64,000 nt of DNA from Leucobacter weissii (lineage in GTDB: Bacteria; Actinomycetota; Actinomycetes; Actinomycetales; Microbacteriaceae), in assembly GCF_017565745.1 (NCBI RefSeq), contig NZ_JAGDYM010000013.1, positions 124,001 through 188,000 on the forward strand. The letters are read 5' to 3'. This document shows positions 1 through 7,591 of this stretch, in pieces. The notes under the pieces were generated by a model that did no database searches, was not told where the DNA came from, and saw only the letters and a program-made list of their open reading frames with translations. Position numbers and translations under genes: made by a program. How positions within the stretch are numbered: the stretch's first letter is position 1; every line of letters starts with the position of its first letter.

Positions 1-17
1 ACCGAAGGAATAGTCTA

Positions 18-836
18 TCAGATCGCTCCGGCGCTGTCTGCCCCGTCGGCGGCGCCCCGGGCGACTGCGGCGTAGCGTCCGCGGCTGCGGCTCAGCTCGA
101 ACGGCAGGCCGAAGGTCGCCTCCAGGTTCTCAGCGGTCAGCGTGGACTCGAGCTCTCCGGCGGCCTGGATCTCGCCCTCGCGGATGAGGAGCGCGTGGGT
201 GAAGCCGGGAGGGATCTCCTCGACGTGGTGCGTCACCATGATCATGGCCGGAGAGCTGGACGACTCCGCGTAGCCCGAGAGCAGCCGCAGCAGCCGTTCC
301 CGCGCCCCGAGGTCCAGGCTGGCGCTCGGCTCGTCGAGGAGCAGCAGCTCGGGGTCGGTCATCACCGCGCGGGCGATCGTCGCCCGCTTGCGCTCGCCGT
401 CGCTGAGCGTGCCGAAGCGGTGCTCGGCGAACCCTCCGAGCTCCCACTCGTCGAGGATGCGATCCGCCTGCCGCAGGTCGATGCGATCGTACTCCTCGTT
501 CCATCTGCCCTCGACCGAGTAGGCCGCCGTGAGCACGACGTCCCTCACGGTCTCCCCCGCGGGGATCCGCCGAGCGGTCGCGGACGAGGCCATGCCGATG
601 CGGTTGCGCAGCTCGAAGACGTCGACCCGGCCGAGGGTGCGCCCGAGCACGGTCACCGTGCCCGACGTCGGGAACTCGCCCGCCGAGGCCAGCCGGAGCA
701 GAGTCGTCTTGCCCGCGCCGTTGGGGCCGAGGATCACCCAGCGCTGATCCTCCTCGACCGTCCAGTCGATGCCGTTCAGGATCGGTCGGCCGTCGCGCAC
801 GTAGGAGACGTCGGAGAGGCTCAGCACATCGCTCAT
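18..836 (-). CDS. ABC transporter ATP-binding protein
   Basis: A 272-residue stand-alone ABC ATPase. Walker A GPNGAGKT is at residues 37-44, the signature is LSDGE (144-148), Walker B LLLLDEPSASLD ends at about 175, and the switch histidine follows in VTHH (201-204). It belongs to the YlmA/ModF-like group of cytosolic ATPases rather than to a recognisable importer set; no permease or binding protein lies next to it. The reading frame is open much further upstream, but I start at the ATG at 836 because a TAGGCT -10 hexamer lies 7 nt before it, giving a leaderless mRNA. It is divergent from serB. Substrate is unknown. Confidence 0.85.
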   Translation of the reverse strand: MSDVLSLSDVSYVRDGRPILNGIDWTVEEDQRWVILGPNGAGKTTLLRLASAGEFPTSGTVTVLGRTLGRVDVFELRNRIGMASSATARRIPAGETVRDVVLTAAYSVEGRWNEEYDRIDLRQADRILDEWELGGFAEHRFGTLSDGERKRATIARAVMTDPELLLLDEPSASLDLGARERLLRLLSGYAESSSSPAMIMVTHHVEEIPPGFTHALLIREGEIQAAGELESTLTAENLEATFGLPFELSRSRGRYAAVARGAADGADSAGAI

Positions 837-843
837 GCGCCCA

Positions 844-849
844 AGCCTA
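844..849 (-). promoter_or_regulatory. -10 element of leaderless ABC gene
   Basis: TAGGCT on the minus strand, followed by 7 nt and the ATG at 836. No Shine-Dalgarno sequence precedes that start, so the transcript is probably leaderless. It forms a divergent pair with the serB promoter at 898-903. Confidence 0.6.
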
Positions 850-897
850 CTGAACGGATCCGCCGACGGAGGCACGTATCGCGAGGTGTCGGCCCCG

Positions 898-903
898 TAG
901 ACT
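898..903 (+). promoter_or_regulatory. -10 element of leaderless serB
   Basis: TAGACT followed by 6 nt and the ATG at 910. No ribosome binding site is present, which fits a leaderless transcript. Confidence 0.6.
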
Positions 904-909
904 TGGCGC

Positions 910-1563
910 ATGAGCCGTTCCCCCGCCGTGCGCCCGCTCGTCGTCCTCGACTGCGACTCGACGACGATCCAGGATGAGGTGATCGAGCTGCTGGCCGACG
1001 CGGCCGGCACCCGGGAGCTCGTCGCCGAGGTGACCGAGCGGGCGATGCGCGGCGAGCTCGACTTCGCCGACAGCCTGCGCGAGCGGGTCGCGACGCTCGC
1101 CGGAACCCCGGAATCGGTGTTCGAAGAGGCATATCGGCGGGTGCGCCTCTCCCCCGGCATCCGGGAGCTGATCTCGGCCGTGCGGGGCCTGCACGGCCGC
1201 GTGGGCGTCGTCTCCGGCGGATTCCACGAGGTGCTGGATCCGATCGCGCGCGATCTGGGGCTCGACTTCTGGCGTGCGAACCGTCTGGAGGTCGACGCGG
1301 GCGTGCTCACGGGACGGGTGCGCGGCCCCATCGTCGATGCCGAGGCGAAGGCCGAGGCACTGCGCGAGTGGGCCGACGAATCCGGTGTTCTGTTGAGTGC
1401 GACGGTCGCGATCGGCGACGGGGCGAACGATCTGACCATGATGTCGATCGCCGGGCTGAGCGTCGGATACAACGCGAAGCCGATCGTGCGGGAGCGCGCC
1501 GACGTGTCGATCGAAGACGATCTGGCGCGGGCGATCCCCCTGCTCGACCGGCTTCCGGCCTGA
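910..1563 (+). CDS. serB: HAD phosphatase, SerB-like phosphoserine phosphatase
   Basis: A 217-residue HAD hydrolase of the SerB type, expected to hydrolyse phosphoserine to serine in the last step of serine synthesis in the cytosol. Motif I is DCDST (14-18; nucleophile Asp14, acid/base Asp16), motif II is SGG (102-104), the motif III lysine is near 147, and motif IV is GDGANDL (169-175). There is no N-terminal ACT domain, so it is the short form. The gene is divergent from the ABC ATPase and convergent with the PEP-mutase-family gene. Closely related HAD phosphatases use other phosphomonoesters, so the substrate is inferred from the motif pattern. Confidence 0.85.
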   Translation: MSRSPAVRPLVVLDCDSTTIQDEVIELLADAAGTRELVAEVTERAMRGELDFADSLRERVATLAGTPESVFEEAYRRVRLSPGIRELISAVRGLHGRVGVVSGGFHEVLDPIARDLGLDFWRANRLEVDAGVLTGRVRGPIVDAEAKAEALREWADESGVLLSATVAIGDGANDLTMMSIAGLSVGYNAKPIVRERADVSIEDDLARAIPLLDRLPA

Positions 1564-1588
1564 GCGGACCCTCCCGGTCGCGGGAGCC

Positions 1589-2398
1589 TCAGAAGTCGTT
1601 GAGCTTCTCGGTGTCCTCGGGGATCGCGCCGTCGGCGAGCAGCGACTCGCCGAGCCGCTTCAGCGCGGTCAGCGCGACGTTCTGCGTCATCGGCCCGTAG
1701 GAGATGCGCGCGACGCCGAGTGCCTCGTACTCGGCCGCCGTGAGGGCGCCGGGCAGGCCGATCACGCTCAGCTTGCCGGCGCCGAGTCCGTCGACGAGCG
1801 TCCTGGTGTCTTCCGCGTCGAGCACGCCCGGGACGAACACGCTCTGCGCACCCGCCTCGAGATAGGCCCGGCCCCGCTCGATCGCGTCGGCGAGGCTCTC
1901 CGCACGCGGACGATCCCCCGCCTTCACGATGGCGTCGGTGCGGGCGTTGAGCACGAAGCGCACCCCCTCGCGCTCACCGGCCTCGATGGCGGCTCGCACG
2001 ACAGCGACGGACTCGTCGAGCGGACGGAGCCGATCCTCGATGTTGGCTCCCGACACGCCGACGCCGATCGCGCGGCGCACCGTCTCGCCGGTATCGCCGA
2101 ATCCGCCGTCGAGGTCCGCCGTGACGGGGAGGTCGGTGGCGGCGACGATGCGCTCGATCGCGGCGATCAGCAGGTCGAGGGGGATCTTCTCGCCGTCGGG
2201 GTAGCCGTGGGAGGCGGCGATGCTGTGCCCCGCCGTCGCGATGGCCTGCGTGCCGGGAAGCTGCGCGACGAGGCGCGCGCTGACGGCATCCCATACGTTG
2301 ACGAGGCGCAGGATCTCCGGCGCTTCGTGCAGCTCGGCGAGCTTCACGGCATCGACCGCGACGCGGGTGGTGGACCTGGGGTGCTCGATCGAAGTCAT
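1589..2398 (-). CDS. Isocitrate lyase/PEP mutase family protein
   Basis: A 269-residue TIM-barrel enzyme of the PEP mutase/isocitrate lyase superfamily. The Mg-binding stretch DLDGGFGD is at 95-102 and NIED at 119-122; NVWDAVSARL (34-43) is the usual first active-site strand. Members of this branch cleave C-C or P-C bonds in oxaloacetate- or 2-methylisocitrate-like acids, but the isocitrate lyase KKCGH loop is absent, so a glyoxylate-shunt role is unlikely. The start at 2398 is chosen because TAGGCT lies 7 nt upstream (leaderless). It appears monocistronic. Exact substrate cannot be told from sequence. Confidence 0.8.
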   Translation of the reverse strand: MTSIEHPRSTTRVAVDAVKLAELHEAPEILRLVNVWDAVSARLVAQLPGTQAIATAGHSIAASHGYPDGEKIPLDLLIAAIERIVAATDLPVTADLDGGFGDTGETVRRAIGVGVSGANIEDRLRPLDESVAVVRAAIEAGEREGVRFVLNARTDAIVKAGDRPRAESLADAIERGRAYLEAGAQSVFVPGVLDAEDTRTLVDGLGAGKLSVIGLPGALTAAEYEALGVARISYGPMTQNVALTALKRLGESLLADGAIPEDTEKLNDF

Positions 2399-2405
2399 GC
2401 CGTCC

Positions 2406-2411
2406 AGCCTA
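2406..2411 (-). promoter_or_regulatory. -10 element of leaderless PEP-mutase-family gene
   Basis: TAGGCT on the minus strand, 7 nt before the ATG at 2398, with no Shine-Dalgarno sequence. Confidence 0.55.
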
Positions 2412-2482
2412 CGCGGGACTCGCCGCCGCGAGAAGGGGTCGCCGCACTCGCACACCGCATTCGGAGCATCGGCACGGAGTTC

Positions 2483-3193
2483 TCAATGCCCCATGCCAAG
2501 GCCCCCGTCGACCGGGATCACGGCGCCGGAGATGTAGGCGGCGTCGTCGCCCGCCAGCCAGGCCGCGGTCGCGGCGATCTCGTCGACGCGGCCGAAGCGA
2601 CCCGCGGGGATCGACGCGAGGTAGGCCTGCTGCTGCTCCTCCGGCAACGCGGCGGTCATGTCGGTCTCGATGAAGCCGGGGGCGATGACGTTGGCGGTGA
2701 TCCCCCGCGAGCCGAGCTCGCGCGTGAGCGACCGCGCGAAGCCGACGAGCGCGGCTTTGGAGGAGGAGTAGTTGATCTGTCCCGGGGAGCCGTACAGCGC
2801 GACCACGCTGGAGATGAGGATCACCCGACCGAAGCGGCCCTTCAGCAGCCCTTTGGCCGCCCGCTTGACGACGCGGAAGGTGCCGGTGAGGTTGGTGTCG
2901 ACGACCTCGGTGAAGTCGTCCTCGCTCATCCGGAGCAGGAGGGTGTCCCGCGTGATGCCGGCGTTCGAGACGATCACCTCGACCGGTCCCAGCTCCTGCT
3001 CGACCCGGGCGAAGGCCGCGTCGATCGACGCGGCGTCGGTCATCTCGGCCCGCACGGTGAGCGTGCCCTCCGGCCCCTCTCCCGAGCGCGCGGTCACCGC
3101 CACGCGGTGCCCCTCCGCGACGAGTCGTGCGGCGATGGCGGCGCCGATGCCGCGATTGCCGCCGGTGACGAGGACGGTGCGGGAGGTGGTCAT
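2483..3193 (-). CDS. fabG: 3-oxoacyl-ACP reductase (FabG-type SDR)
   Basis: A 236-residue short-chain dehydrogenase. The NAD(P)-binding motif TGGNRGIG is at 10-17, NAG at 77-79, the catalytic serines ISS near 127-129, and the YxxxK pair is Tyr142/Lys146. The C-terminus (PVDGGLGMGH) is that of FabG, which reduces beta-ketoacyl-ACP in type II fatty-acid synthesis. In many actinobacteria a fabG copy is followed by an inhA-like reductase; here it stands alone. The ATG at 3193 has an AAAGGAA ribosome binding site, and GATACT at 3211-3216 (minus strand) is a possible -10. It is divergent from the DUF3099 operon. Confidence 0.85.
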   Translation of the reverse strand: MTTSRTVLVTGGNRGIGAAIAARLVAEGHRVAVTARSGEGPEGTLTVRAEMTDAASIDAAFARVEQELGPVEVIVSNAGITRDTLLLRMSEDDFTEVVDTNLTGTFRVVKRAAKGLLKGRFGRVILISSVVALYGSPGQINYSSSKAALVGFARSLTRELGSRGITANVIAPGFIETDMTAALPEEQQQAYLASIPAGRFGRVDEIAATAAWLAGDDAAYISGAVIPVDGGLGMGH

Positions 3194-3242
3194 CGGGGTT
3201 CCTTTCGACGAGTATCCCCAGCCTATAGCCCGGCCGCAGGAG

Positions 3243-3248
3243 TAGTCT
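3243..3248 (+). promoter_or_regulatory. -10 element of leaderless DUF3099 operon
   Basis: TAGTCT followed by 6 nt and the ATG at 3255; no ribosome binding site. It should drive the three-gene run ending in the SURF1 gene. Confidence 0.6.
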
Positions 3249-3254
3249 GGTCGG

Positions 3255-3635
3255 ATGGCCGAGCAGTACGACGTGACATCCGTCGGCGCGAGTCCGGCCG
3301 AGGATCGCGCCCACCGTATGCGCGTCTACTTCATCGCCATGAGCATACGGGTGGCCTGCGTCGCCTCGCTCTTCTTCGTGCGCGGATGGTGGATCCTCGT
3401 GGTGGGCGCCGGTGCGGTGCTCCTCCCCTATTTCGCGGTGCTCTTCGCCAATCAGGCCGCGCACGGCGGCGGGCGCACGCCCGAGGCCCCCGCGCCGCTC
3501 GAGCTCACCGGAGCGGATTCCCCGCCCACCGGCGGCGCCTCCGATCCGGCGGCGCCCGGCCCCGCTGGGTCGGAGACCCTTCTGGTCGTCGATGTCCTGG
3601 CGGAGCGGCGGGCGGCGGACGAGGATCCGCGGTGA
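3255..3635 (+). CDS. DUF3099 membrane protein
   Basis: A 126-residue protein with two closely spaced hydrophobic segments at roughly 24-42 and 45-65, separated by a short RGWW turn, and then a Pro/Ala-rich cytosolic tail. This is the layout of the DUF3099 family, widespread in actinobacteria and of unknown function. It is the first gene of a tight operon: its TGA overlaps the GTG of the next gene, which in turn overlaps the SURF1 gene. That coupling suggests, but does not prove, a link with cytochrome oxidase assembly. Confidence 0.75.
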   Translation: MAEQYDVTSVGASPAEDRAHRMRVYFIAMSIRVACVASLFFVRGWWILVVGAGAVLLPYFAVLFANQAAHGGGRTPEAPAPLELTGADSPPTGGASDPAAPGPAGSETLLVVDVLAERRAADEDPR

Positions 3636-3877
3636 TCGGCGTGCTGTCCGGCTCCCTCGGCGCCGCGCCCGCCGAGCGACATCTGTGCAGCCGTGCCGGA
3701 TGCCCGGAGACGGCGGAGTGGGCGATCGAGTGGCGCAACCCCAAGATCCACGCGGAGGATCGCCGCAAGACCTGGCTCGCCTGCCCGGAGCACCTCGAGT
3801 TCCTGCGCGACTTTCTGGCGCTCCGTTCCTTCCCGCTGACGGTGCGACCGCTCGAGTCCTCGGAGGCGTCGGCATGA
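3632..3877 (+). CDS. Small zinc-binding protein of unknown function
   Basis: An 81-residue protein starting at a GTG that overlaps the preceding stop codon (GTGA). It contains a probable metal site: Cys19 and Cys24 (CSRAGC), then Cys51 and His54 (CPEH), with the conserved-looking stretch EWRNPKIH between them. I recall such small proteins being conserved upstream of SURF1 genes in related actinobacteria, sometimes labelled acetone carboxylase without support. Function is unknown. The 4-nt overlaps on both sides make translational coupling with DUF3099 and SURF1 likely; a metal-related role in oxidase assembly is only a guess. Confidence 0.7.
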   Translation: MIGVLSGSLGAAPAERHLCSRAGCPETAEWAIEWRNPKIHAEDRRKTWLACPEHLEFLRDFLALRSFPLTVRPLESSEASA

Positions 3878-4776
3878 GCCTCACGACCTCCGCCCCGTCC
3901 GAGAGCGTCGCTCCCCCGCAGGACGCCGCGCCGGTGCCGGTGGGGTGGAGCTTCCTGCGCAGCCGCCGCTGGCTGGGCTATTCCGCTCTGCTCGTGGCCT
4001 TCTCCCTGGCCTGCGCCTGGTTCGGCAACTGGCAGTTCGACCGCAGGGACGAGGCGCAGGCCGAGATCGCGCGCATCGATCTCAATTACGACGCCGCGCC
4101 GGTGCCGCTCGGCGATGCGCTGACGGATCGTGCGGGCTTCGACGAGGATCGGTTGAAGTGGCGCACGGTGGAGGTCGTGGGCGAGTACGTCGGCGATCCC
4201 GTCCTCGCCCGGAACCGCCCGGGCAATGGAAGCGTGGGTTCCGATCTGATCCAGGCCCTGGAGCTGCCCGATGGGAGCGTCTTCTTCGTCGATCGCGGTT
4301 GGATCCCCGTGTCGGGGACCGACGATGCGCCGGAGACGCTTCCGACTCCGGCAGCGGGCGAGGTGACGGTGCTCGCGCGGCTGCGGGCGAGCGAGCCGGG
4401 CATCGCGGGGCGCGAGGCCTCCGGGAGTTCGGTGCCCAGCATCGACGTGCCGCTCCTGGCCGGGCTCACGGGGGTGGGAGATCGCGCGTATCTCGGCGCA
4501 TACGGCCAGCTGGTTGCGGAGACGCCCGCTGGAGAGACGGGGGTGCTCGCGGTCCGGCCCGAGCGCGACGAGGGACCGCATCTCTCCTACGCGCTGCAGT
4601 GGTACGTCTTCATCCTGATCGCGATCATCGGCGTCGGATACGCGGCGCGGCAGGAGTACCGCGCTCTCAACCCGGAGAGCGACTCGGTGCGGCGGGAGGA
4701 TCGGAGGCGCGAGGCCCGGAGCCGGCGCCGCGGCCCCAGCGATGCCGAAGAAGAGGACGCTCTCCTCGACGGGTGA
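3874..4776 (+). CDS. SURF1 family cytochrome oxidase biogenesis protein
   Basis: A 300-residue SURF1 family protein. One membrane helix lies near the N-terminus (about 32-49, ending ACAWFGNWQFDRR, the family's W-Q-RR hallmark) and one near the C-terminus (about 237-253, after LSYALQWYVF), with a periplasm-facing domain between them that contains the DRGWIPV signature. SURF1 helps deliver haem a to subunit I of aa3-type cytochrome oxidase. The ATG overlaps the previous stop (ATGA). The charged tail after the second helix is long and low-complexity. The ctaA and ctaB genes needed to make haem A are also in this window. Confidence 0.88.
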   Translation: MSLTTSAPSESVAPPQDAAPVPVGWSFLRSRRWLGYSALLVAFSLACAWFGNWQFDRRDEAQAEIARIDLNYDAAPVPLGDALTDRAGFDEDRLKWRTVEVVGEYVGDPVLARNRPGNGSVGSDLIQALELPDGSVFFVDRGWIPVSGTDDAPETLPTPAAGEVTVLARLRASEPGIAGREASGSSVPSIDVPLLAGLTGVGDRAYLGAYGQLVAETPAGETGVLAVRPERDEGPHLSYALQWYVFILIAIIGVGYAARQEYRALNPESDSVRREDRRREARSRRRGPSDAEEEDALLDG

Positions 4777-4803
4777 GCGCACGAACCGTTGCGCCGCAGC
4801 TCT

Positions 4804-4884
4804 GCGAAAGCGGATCCTGTGCACGAAACCGCATCGTTTGCACCGCGCACAGGATCCGCTCTCGCGCACAGGATCCGCACTCGC
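4804..4884. repeat. Imperfect palindrome element, copy 1
   Basis: A 19-bp arm at 4804-4822 (GCGAAAGCGGATCCTGTGC) is repeated in inverse at 4847-4865 with one mismatch, separated by a 24-nt loop. A third arm copy in the same orientation as the second follows immediately at 4866-4884. It lies between co-directional SURF1 and cutinase-like genes, so it could act as a terminator, but the triple-arm design resembles the elements at 43631-43691 and 54294-54356. Confidence 0.7.
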
Positions 4885-4897
4885 GGGTGTGCAGCGA

Positions 4898-4903
4898 TAG
4901 GAT
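4898..4903 (+). promoter_or_regulatory. -10 element of leaderless cutinase-like gene
   Basis: TAGGAT followed by 7 nt and the GTG at 4911; no ribosome binding site. Confidence 0.5.
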
Positions 4904-4910
4904 CTCACGC

Positions 4911-5771
4911 GTGCAGTCTCGAACGGGTTCGCTCACCGCAGCCATCGCGGTGATCCTCGTGTGCCTGCTGACCGGATGCGCGCCCGACCCCGCCCCCGAA
5001 GACATGCGCGAGTCGCTGATGGAGGTCGTGGAGGATCCGACTCCGCCGAAGGCCGCGGAGACCTACGACGCGCGGCTTCATCCCGATCCGATCGCGGATC
5101 CGGTCGAGTGCGCGCCGTATCTGGTCGTGACGGCGAGAGGCACCGGCGAGTCGTCCGAGGAGCACATGCTGTCGCCCCTCACGCGCGTCGTCTCGGATGC
5201 GCGCCCCGGTGAGGTGCTCACCCTCGATCTCGACTATCCGGCCGATTCCGATATGAACGAGGGCGGCACCCGAGGCGTGCGGCTGCTCATCGACACCCTG
5301 GGCGTGCAGGCCGAGGCCTGCGCGGAGCAGCGTTTCGTGCTGATCGGCTACTCCCAGGGGGCCATGGTGGTCGGGGATGCGCTCGCCGCGCCGGCCACGA
5401 GGCTGGTGGGCGCCACGACGGGCGAGCTGGCGCCCGGGGTCGCGGATCGGATCCTCGCGGTCGTGCTCTACGGCAATCCCCGATTCACCAGCTCGGAGAC
5501 CTACAGCTTCGGCACCTTCGACGCCGGGGTGGACGGACTCCTGCCGCGCCAGGCGGGAAGCCTCGCCGGGTTCGCGGATCGCCTGCGCGACTACTGCGTG
5601 GCCTGGGACTTCGTGTGCCAGCGCAGCCTCGATCTCGACGGCGGCGCCCACGGCACCTACTACGACAACGGCATGCTGCTCGACGGCGCGGCCTTCGTCA
5701 TCGTCCGCCTGCCGCTCCTCGATTCTGCCCCCTCGGCGGCGGACCGAGCCGAGCCGCGAGATCCCGGATGA
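4911..5771 (+). CDS. Cutinase family lipoprotein (secreted alpha/beta hydrolase)
   Basis: A 286-residue predicted lipoprotein. The signal peptide ends in the lipobox LLTGC (19-23), so Cys23 is the likely lipidated residue. The mature part is a cutinase-type esterase: oxyanion motif ARGTGES (75-81), nucleophile elbow GYSQG (146-150, Ser148), and the Asp233/His247 pair in AWDFVC and GGAHGTYY. Cys229 and Cys236 can form the family's disulphide. Cutinase-like enzymes of actinobacteria hydrolyse medium- to long-chain esters outside the membrane. I start at the GTG at 4911 because it gives the signal peptide directly and has a leaderless-type promoter. Confidence 0.82.
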   Translation: MQSRTGSLTAAIAVILVCLLTGCAPDPAPEDMRESLMEVVEDPTPPKAAETYDARLHPDPIADPVECAPYLVVTARGTGESSEEHMLSPLTRVVSDARPGEVLTLDLDYPADSDMNEGGTRGVRLLIDTLGVQAEACAEQRFVLIGYSQGAMVVGDALAAPATRLVGATTGELAPGVADRILAVVLYGNPRFTSSETYSFGTFDAGVDGLLPRQAGSLAGFADRLRDYCVAWDFVCQRSLDLDGGAHGTYYDNGMLLDGAAFVIVRLPLLDSAPSAADRAEPRDPG

Positions 5772-5804
5772 GCGCTTCGCGCTCGATCGGCCGGCGCGGC
5801 GCCG

Positions 5805-7403
5805 CTACGCCAGCTCGATGAGCTCCAGGTACTCCTTCGACCAGTGATCCTCGGTGCCCTCCGGCATGATGAGCACGCGCTCCGGGTTCAGCGCCTCGAC
5901 GGCCCCGGGATCGTGCGAGACGAGCACGACGGCGCCGCTGAAGTTGGCGAGCGCGTCGAGCACCTCCGCCCGGCTGGCGGGATCGAGGTTGTTGGTGGGC
6001 TCGTCGAGCAGCAGCACGTTCGCACTCGACACCACGAGCATCGCCAACGCGAGCCGGGTCTTCTCCCCGCCCGAGAGCACGCCCGCAGGCTTGTGCACGT
6101 CGTCGCCGGTGAAGAGGAAGGACCCGAGCACCTTGCGCGCCTCGGTCTCCGTGAGATGCTGCGACACGGCGACCATGTTCTGCAGCACGCTCGCCGAGAC
6201 GTCCAGCGTCTCGTGCTCCTGAGCGTAGTAGCCGATCTTCAAGCCGTGCCCGGCGACGATCTCGCCCGCATCGGCGGCGTCGATCCCGGCCAGCAGCCTC
6301 AGCAGCGTGGTCTTGCCCGCGCCGTTGAGCCCCAGCACGACCACCTTCGCCCCCCGGTCGATCGCGAGATCGACCCCGGCGAAGATCTCCAGCGAACCGT
6401 AGGATTTCGACAGCCCCTCCCCCATCAGCGGGGTCTTGCCGCAGGGCGCCGGATCCGGGAACCTGAGCTTCGCGACCCGATCCGACTGGTGCTCGTCCTC
6501 GAGGCCGGCGAGCATCTTCTCCGCGCGCGCGACCATCTGGTGGGCGGCGGCCGCCTTCGACGCCTTCGCGCCGAAGCGAGCTGCCTGCTGCTGCAGCGCC
6601 GACGCCTTCTTCTCGACGTTCGTCCGCTCCTTGCGGCGGCGCTCCTCGTCCGCCGCGCGCTGGCGCAGGTAGAGCTTCCAGCTCATGTTGTAGACGTCGA
6701 TGACCTGACGGTTGGCGTCGAGGTAGAAGACCCGGTTCACGGTCTCGCCCACCAGGTCGATGTCGTGGCTGATCACGATCACGCCGCCCTTGTAGGCCTT
6801 CAGGAAATCGCGCAGCCAGACGATGCTGTCGGCGTCGAGGTGGTTGGTCGGCTCGTCGAGGATCAGCGTGTCCGCATCGCTGAAGAGGATCCGCGCCAGC
6901 TCGATTCTGCGCCGCTGCCCGCCGGAGAGCGTCTTCAGGGGCTGGTCGAGCACGCGATCCGGCAGGCCGAGGTTGTTCGAGATCGAGGCCGCCTCTGCCT
7001 CGGCCGCGTACCCGCCGAGCGCGTGGAAGCGATCGGTCAGCGTGCCGAAGCGGCGCATCGCCTTCTCGGCGATCCGAGGATCCTCGCTCGCCATCTGCTC
7101 CGTCGCCCGCGCGATGTCGGCGGTGAGGGTGCCGAGCCCGCGCGCATCGAGGATGCGGTGCCGCGCGATCTGCTCCGGATCCCCCGTGCGCGGATCCTGG
7201 GGCAGGAAGCCGAGCTCGCCGGCCACGACGATCCGGCCCTCCGCCGGCTGCAACTCGCCCGACAGCGTGCGCGTCAGCGTGGTCTTACCCGCGCCGTTGC
7301 GCCCCACCAGGCCGACCTTGTCGCCCGGGTTGACACGGAAGCCCACCCCGCCCATCAGCCGGCGCGCGCCCACATCGATGGCGAGGTCCTCTACGGTGAT
7401 CAC
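5805..7403 (-). CDS. ABC-F family ATP-binding protein
   Basis: A 532-residue protein with two ABC domains and no membrane segments. The first domain has GRNGAGKT at 34-41 and LSGGQRRRIELARIL; the second has GLNGAGKTT and LSGGEKTRLALAML. The charged linker between them (rich in Arg, Lys and Glu, with KKASALQQQ) is the P-site tRNA interaction motif region of ABC-F proteins, which act on the ribosome and relieve stalling or antibiotic inhibition. The start is a GTG with GAGGG upstream. An intrinsic terminator ends only about 20 nt before the start, leaving no room for a separate promoter, so expression should depend on transcription through the upstream leader. Confidence 0.87.
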   Translation of the reverse strand: MITVEDLAIDVGARRLMGGVGFRVNPGDKVGLVGRNGAGKTTLTRTLSGELQPAEGRIVVAGELGFLPQDPRTGDPEQIARHRILDARGLGTLTADIARATEQMASEDPRIAEKAMRRFGTLTDRFHALGGYAAEAEAASISNNLGLPDRVLDQPLKTLSGGQRRRIELARILFSDADTLILDEPTNHLDADSIVWLRDFLKAYKGGVIVISHDIDLVGETVNRVFYLDANRQVIDVYNMSWKLYLRQRAADEERRRKERTNVEKKASALQQQAARFGAKASKAAAAHQMVARAEKMLAGLEDEHQSDRVAKLRFPDPAPCGKTPLMGEGLSKSYGSLEIFAGVDLAIDRGAKVVVLGLNGAGKTTLLRLLAGIDAADAGEIVAGHGLKIGYYAQEHETLDVSASVLQNMVAVSQHLTETEARKVLGSFLFTGDDVHKPAGVLSGGEKTRLALAMLVVSSANVLLLDEPTNNLDPASRAEVLDALANFSGAVVLVSHDPGAVEALNPERVLIMPEGTEDHWSKEYLELIELA

Positions 7404-7423
7404 CGTCTATCCCTCAACTCTGC

Positions 7424-7459
7424 AAAAAATATCAGCGCCGCCTACCGGCGGGGCGCTTG
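7424..7459 (-). terminator. Intrinsic terminator immediately upstream of abcF
   Basis: On the minus strand a GC-rich hairpin (CCGCC-GGTA-GGCGG, flanked by GCG/CGC) is followed by TGATATTTTTT. The T6 tract is at 7424-7429, 20 nt before the abcF start. It is part of the downstream copy of the 54-bp repeat. Confidence 0.7.
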
Positions 7460-7485
7460 GTTGAAACAGCCCACTGGGCTGTTTC
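7432..7485. repeat. 54-bp direct repeat, copy 1
   Basis: Identical over 54 bp to 7536-7589. Each copy holds two hairpins: CCGCC/GGCGG and the 10-bp stem GAAACAGCCC/GGGCTGTTTC with a 3-nt loop. The flanks on the right side are also related (GAGAGCCAGGCTCT here versus GAGCCGCAGGCTC in copy 2). Confidence 0.9.
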
Positions 7486-7531
7486 CGATCGCGATATGAG
7501 AGCCAGGCTCTGCACCCACGAGTTTGTGCAT
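7442..7531 (-). CDS. Possible 29-residue upstream ORF in abcF leader
   Basis: An ATG at 7531 opens a 29-codon frame (beginning MHKLVGAEPG and ending NQAPRR) that stops with TAG in the loop of the terminator hairpin next to abcF. The ribosome binding site is weak. Its position resembles leader peptides that couple translation to attenuation of ABC-F and other resistance genes. Without expression data it may equally be a chance frame inside repeat DNA. Confidence 0.25.
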   Translation of the reverse strand: MHKLVGAEPGSHIAIGNSPVGCFNQAPRR

Positions 7532-7535
7532 AATC

Positions 7536-7589
7536 TCAGCGCCGCCTACCGGCGGGGCGCTTGGTTGAAACAGCCCACTGGGCTGTTTC
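7536..7589. repeat. 54-bp direct repeat, copy 2
   Basis: Second perfect copy, 104 bp from the first start to start, directly downstream (minus strand) of the suf operon. Its GAAACAGCCC/GGGCTGTTTC hairpin adjoins the terminator hairpin at 7592-7620. Confidence 0.9.
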
Positions 7590-7591
7590 AT

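Noticed and set aside
7432-7589. CRISPR-like array from the 54-bp repeats.
   Set aside because: Only two copies, 54 bp long with internal hairpins, one spacer of about 50 bp, and no cas genes; hairpin/terminator explanation is better.
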